Part shown: positions 15,620 to 15,637 of the stretch, piece after piece
Position numbering within the stretch: the stretch's first letter is position 1
How the letters are laid out: every line of letters starts with the position of its first letter
Origin: an uncultured Eubacteriales bacterium
GTDB lineage: Bacteria > Bacillota > Clostridia > Peptostreptococcales > Anaerovoracaceae
Length of the DNA stretch: 15,637 nt
Assembly: GCA_900547295.1 (NCBI GenBank)
Contig: URGK01000064.1
Span: 1-15,637 of the forward strand
Reading direction: 5' to 3'
Made by a program: the position numbers and the translations under genes
Notes under the pieces: generated by a model
What the model was told of the DNA's origin: nothing
The model's database searches: none
Seen by the model: only the letters and a program-made list of their open reading frames with translations

Positions 15620-15637
15620 ACATATATAAGTGTAAGT

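Noticed and set aside
1..15637. CRISPR arrays, tRNA or rRNA genes, complete insertion sequences
   Set aside because: No regularly spaced direct repeats, no cloverleaf or rRNA-like sequence, and no intact transposase with terminal inverted repeats were seen.

Overview
The window looks like chromosome of an anaerobic Gram-positive bacterium, most likely a Clostridia-class gut or oral commensal. The basis is Clostridia-type Shine-Dalgarno sites (AGGAGG-like), moderately low GC, a rubrerythrin, an Rpn-type nuclease gene, and a large secreted protein with an InlB-type repeat and no LPXTG anchor. The genus cannot be read from the sequence.

Left part (1-5290, + strand, accessory): a broken Rpn-family PD-(D/E)XK nuclease/transposase gene is interrupted by two short hairpin-rich insertions. 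A strong terminator, a small DUF2442 gene and a 1134-residue secreted, beta-helix-like surface protein follow, closed by a bidirectional terminator.

Centre (5290-13956, - strand): one tight operon read right to left. It starts at a near-consensus sigma-A promoter (TTGACA, 17 bp, TAAAAT) whose spacer holds an operator-like palindrome. Order: RimK-like ATP-grasp ligase, the two halves of a heterodimeric ABC exporter, and two different GH3-family acyl-adenylate/amide synthetases. A DUF4213/DUF364 gene with no normal start codon lies downstream. Gene junctions are 8-nt overlaps or 17-22-nt gaps, so the genes are probably co-expressed. Three amide-bond-type ligases next to a dedicated exporter suggest a small carrier-free pathway that makes and exports an amino-acid conjugate or short peptide. 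This is the best candidate for an undescribed system here; the product is inference.

Right part (14135-15620, + strand, divergent): a rubrerythrin is followed after 46 bp by a DapF-fold protein in which the first catalytic cysteine is replaced by asparagine and the second active-site loop is rewritten. A perfect 15-bp hairpin ends the window and is oriented to terminate transcription entering from the right.
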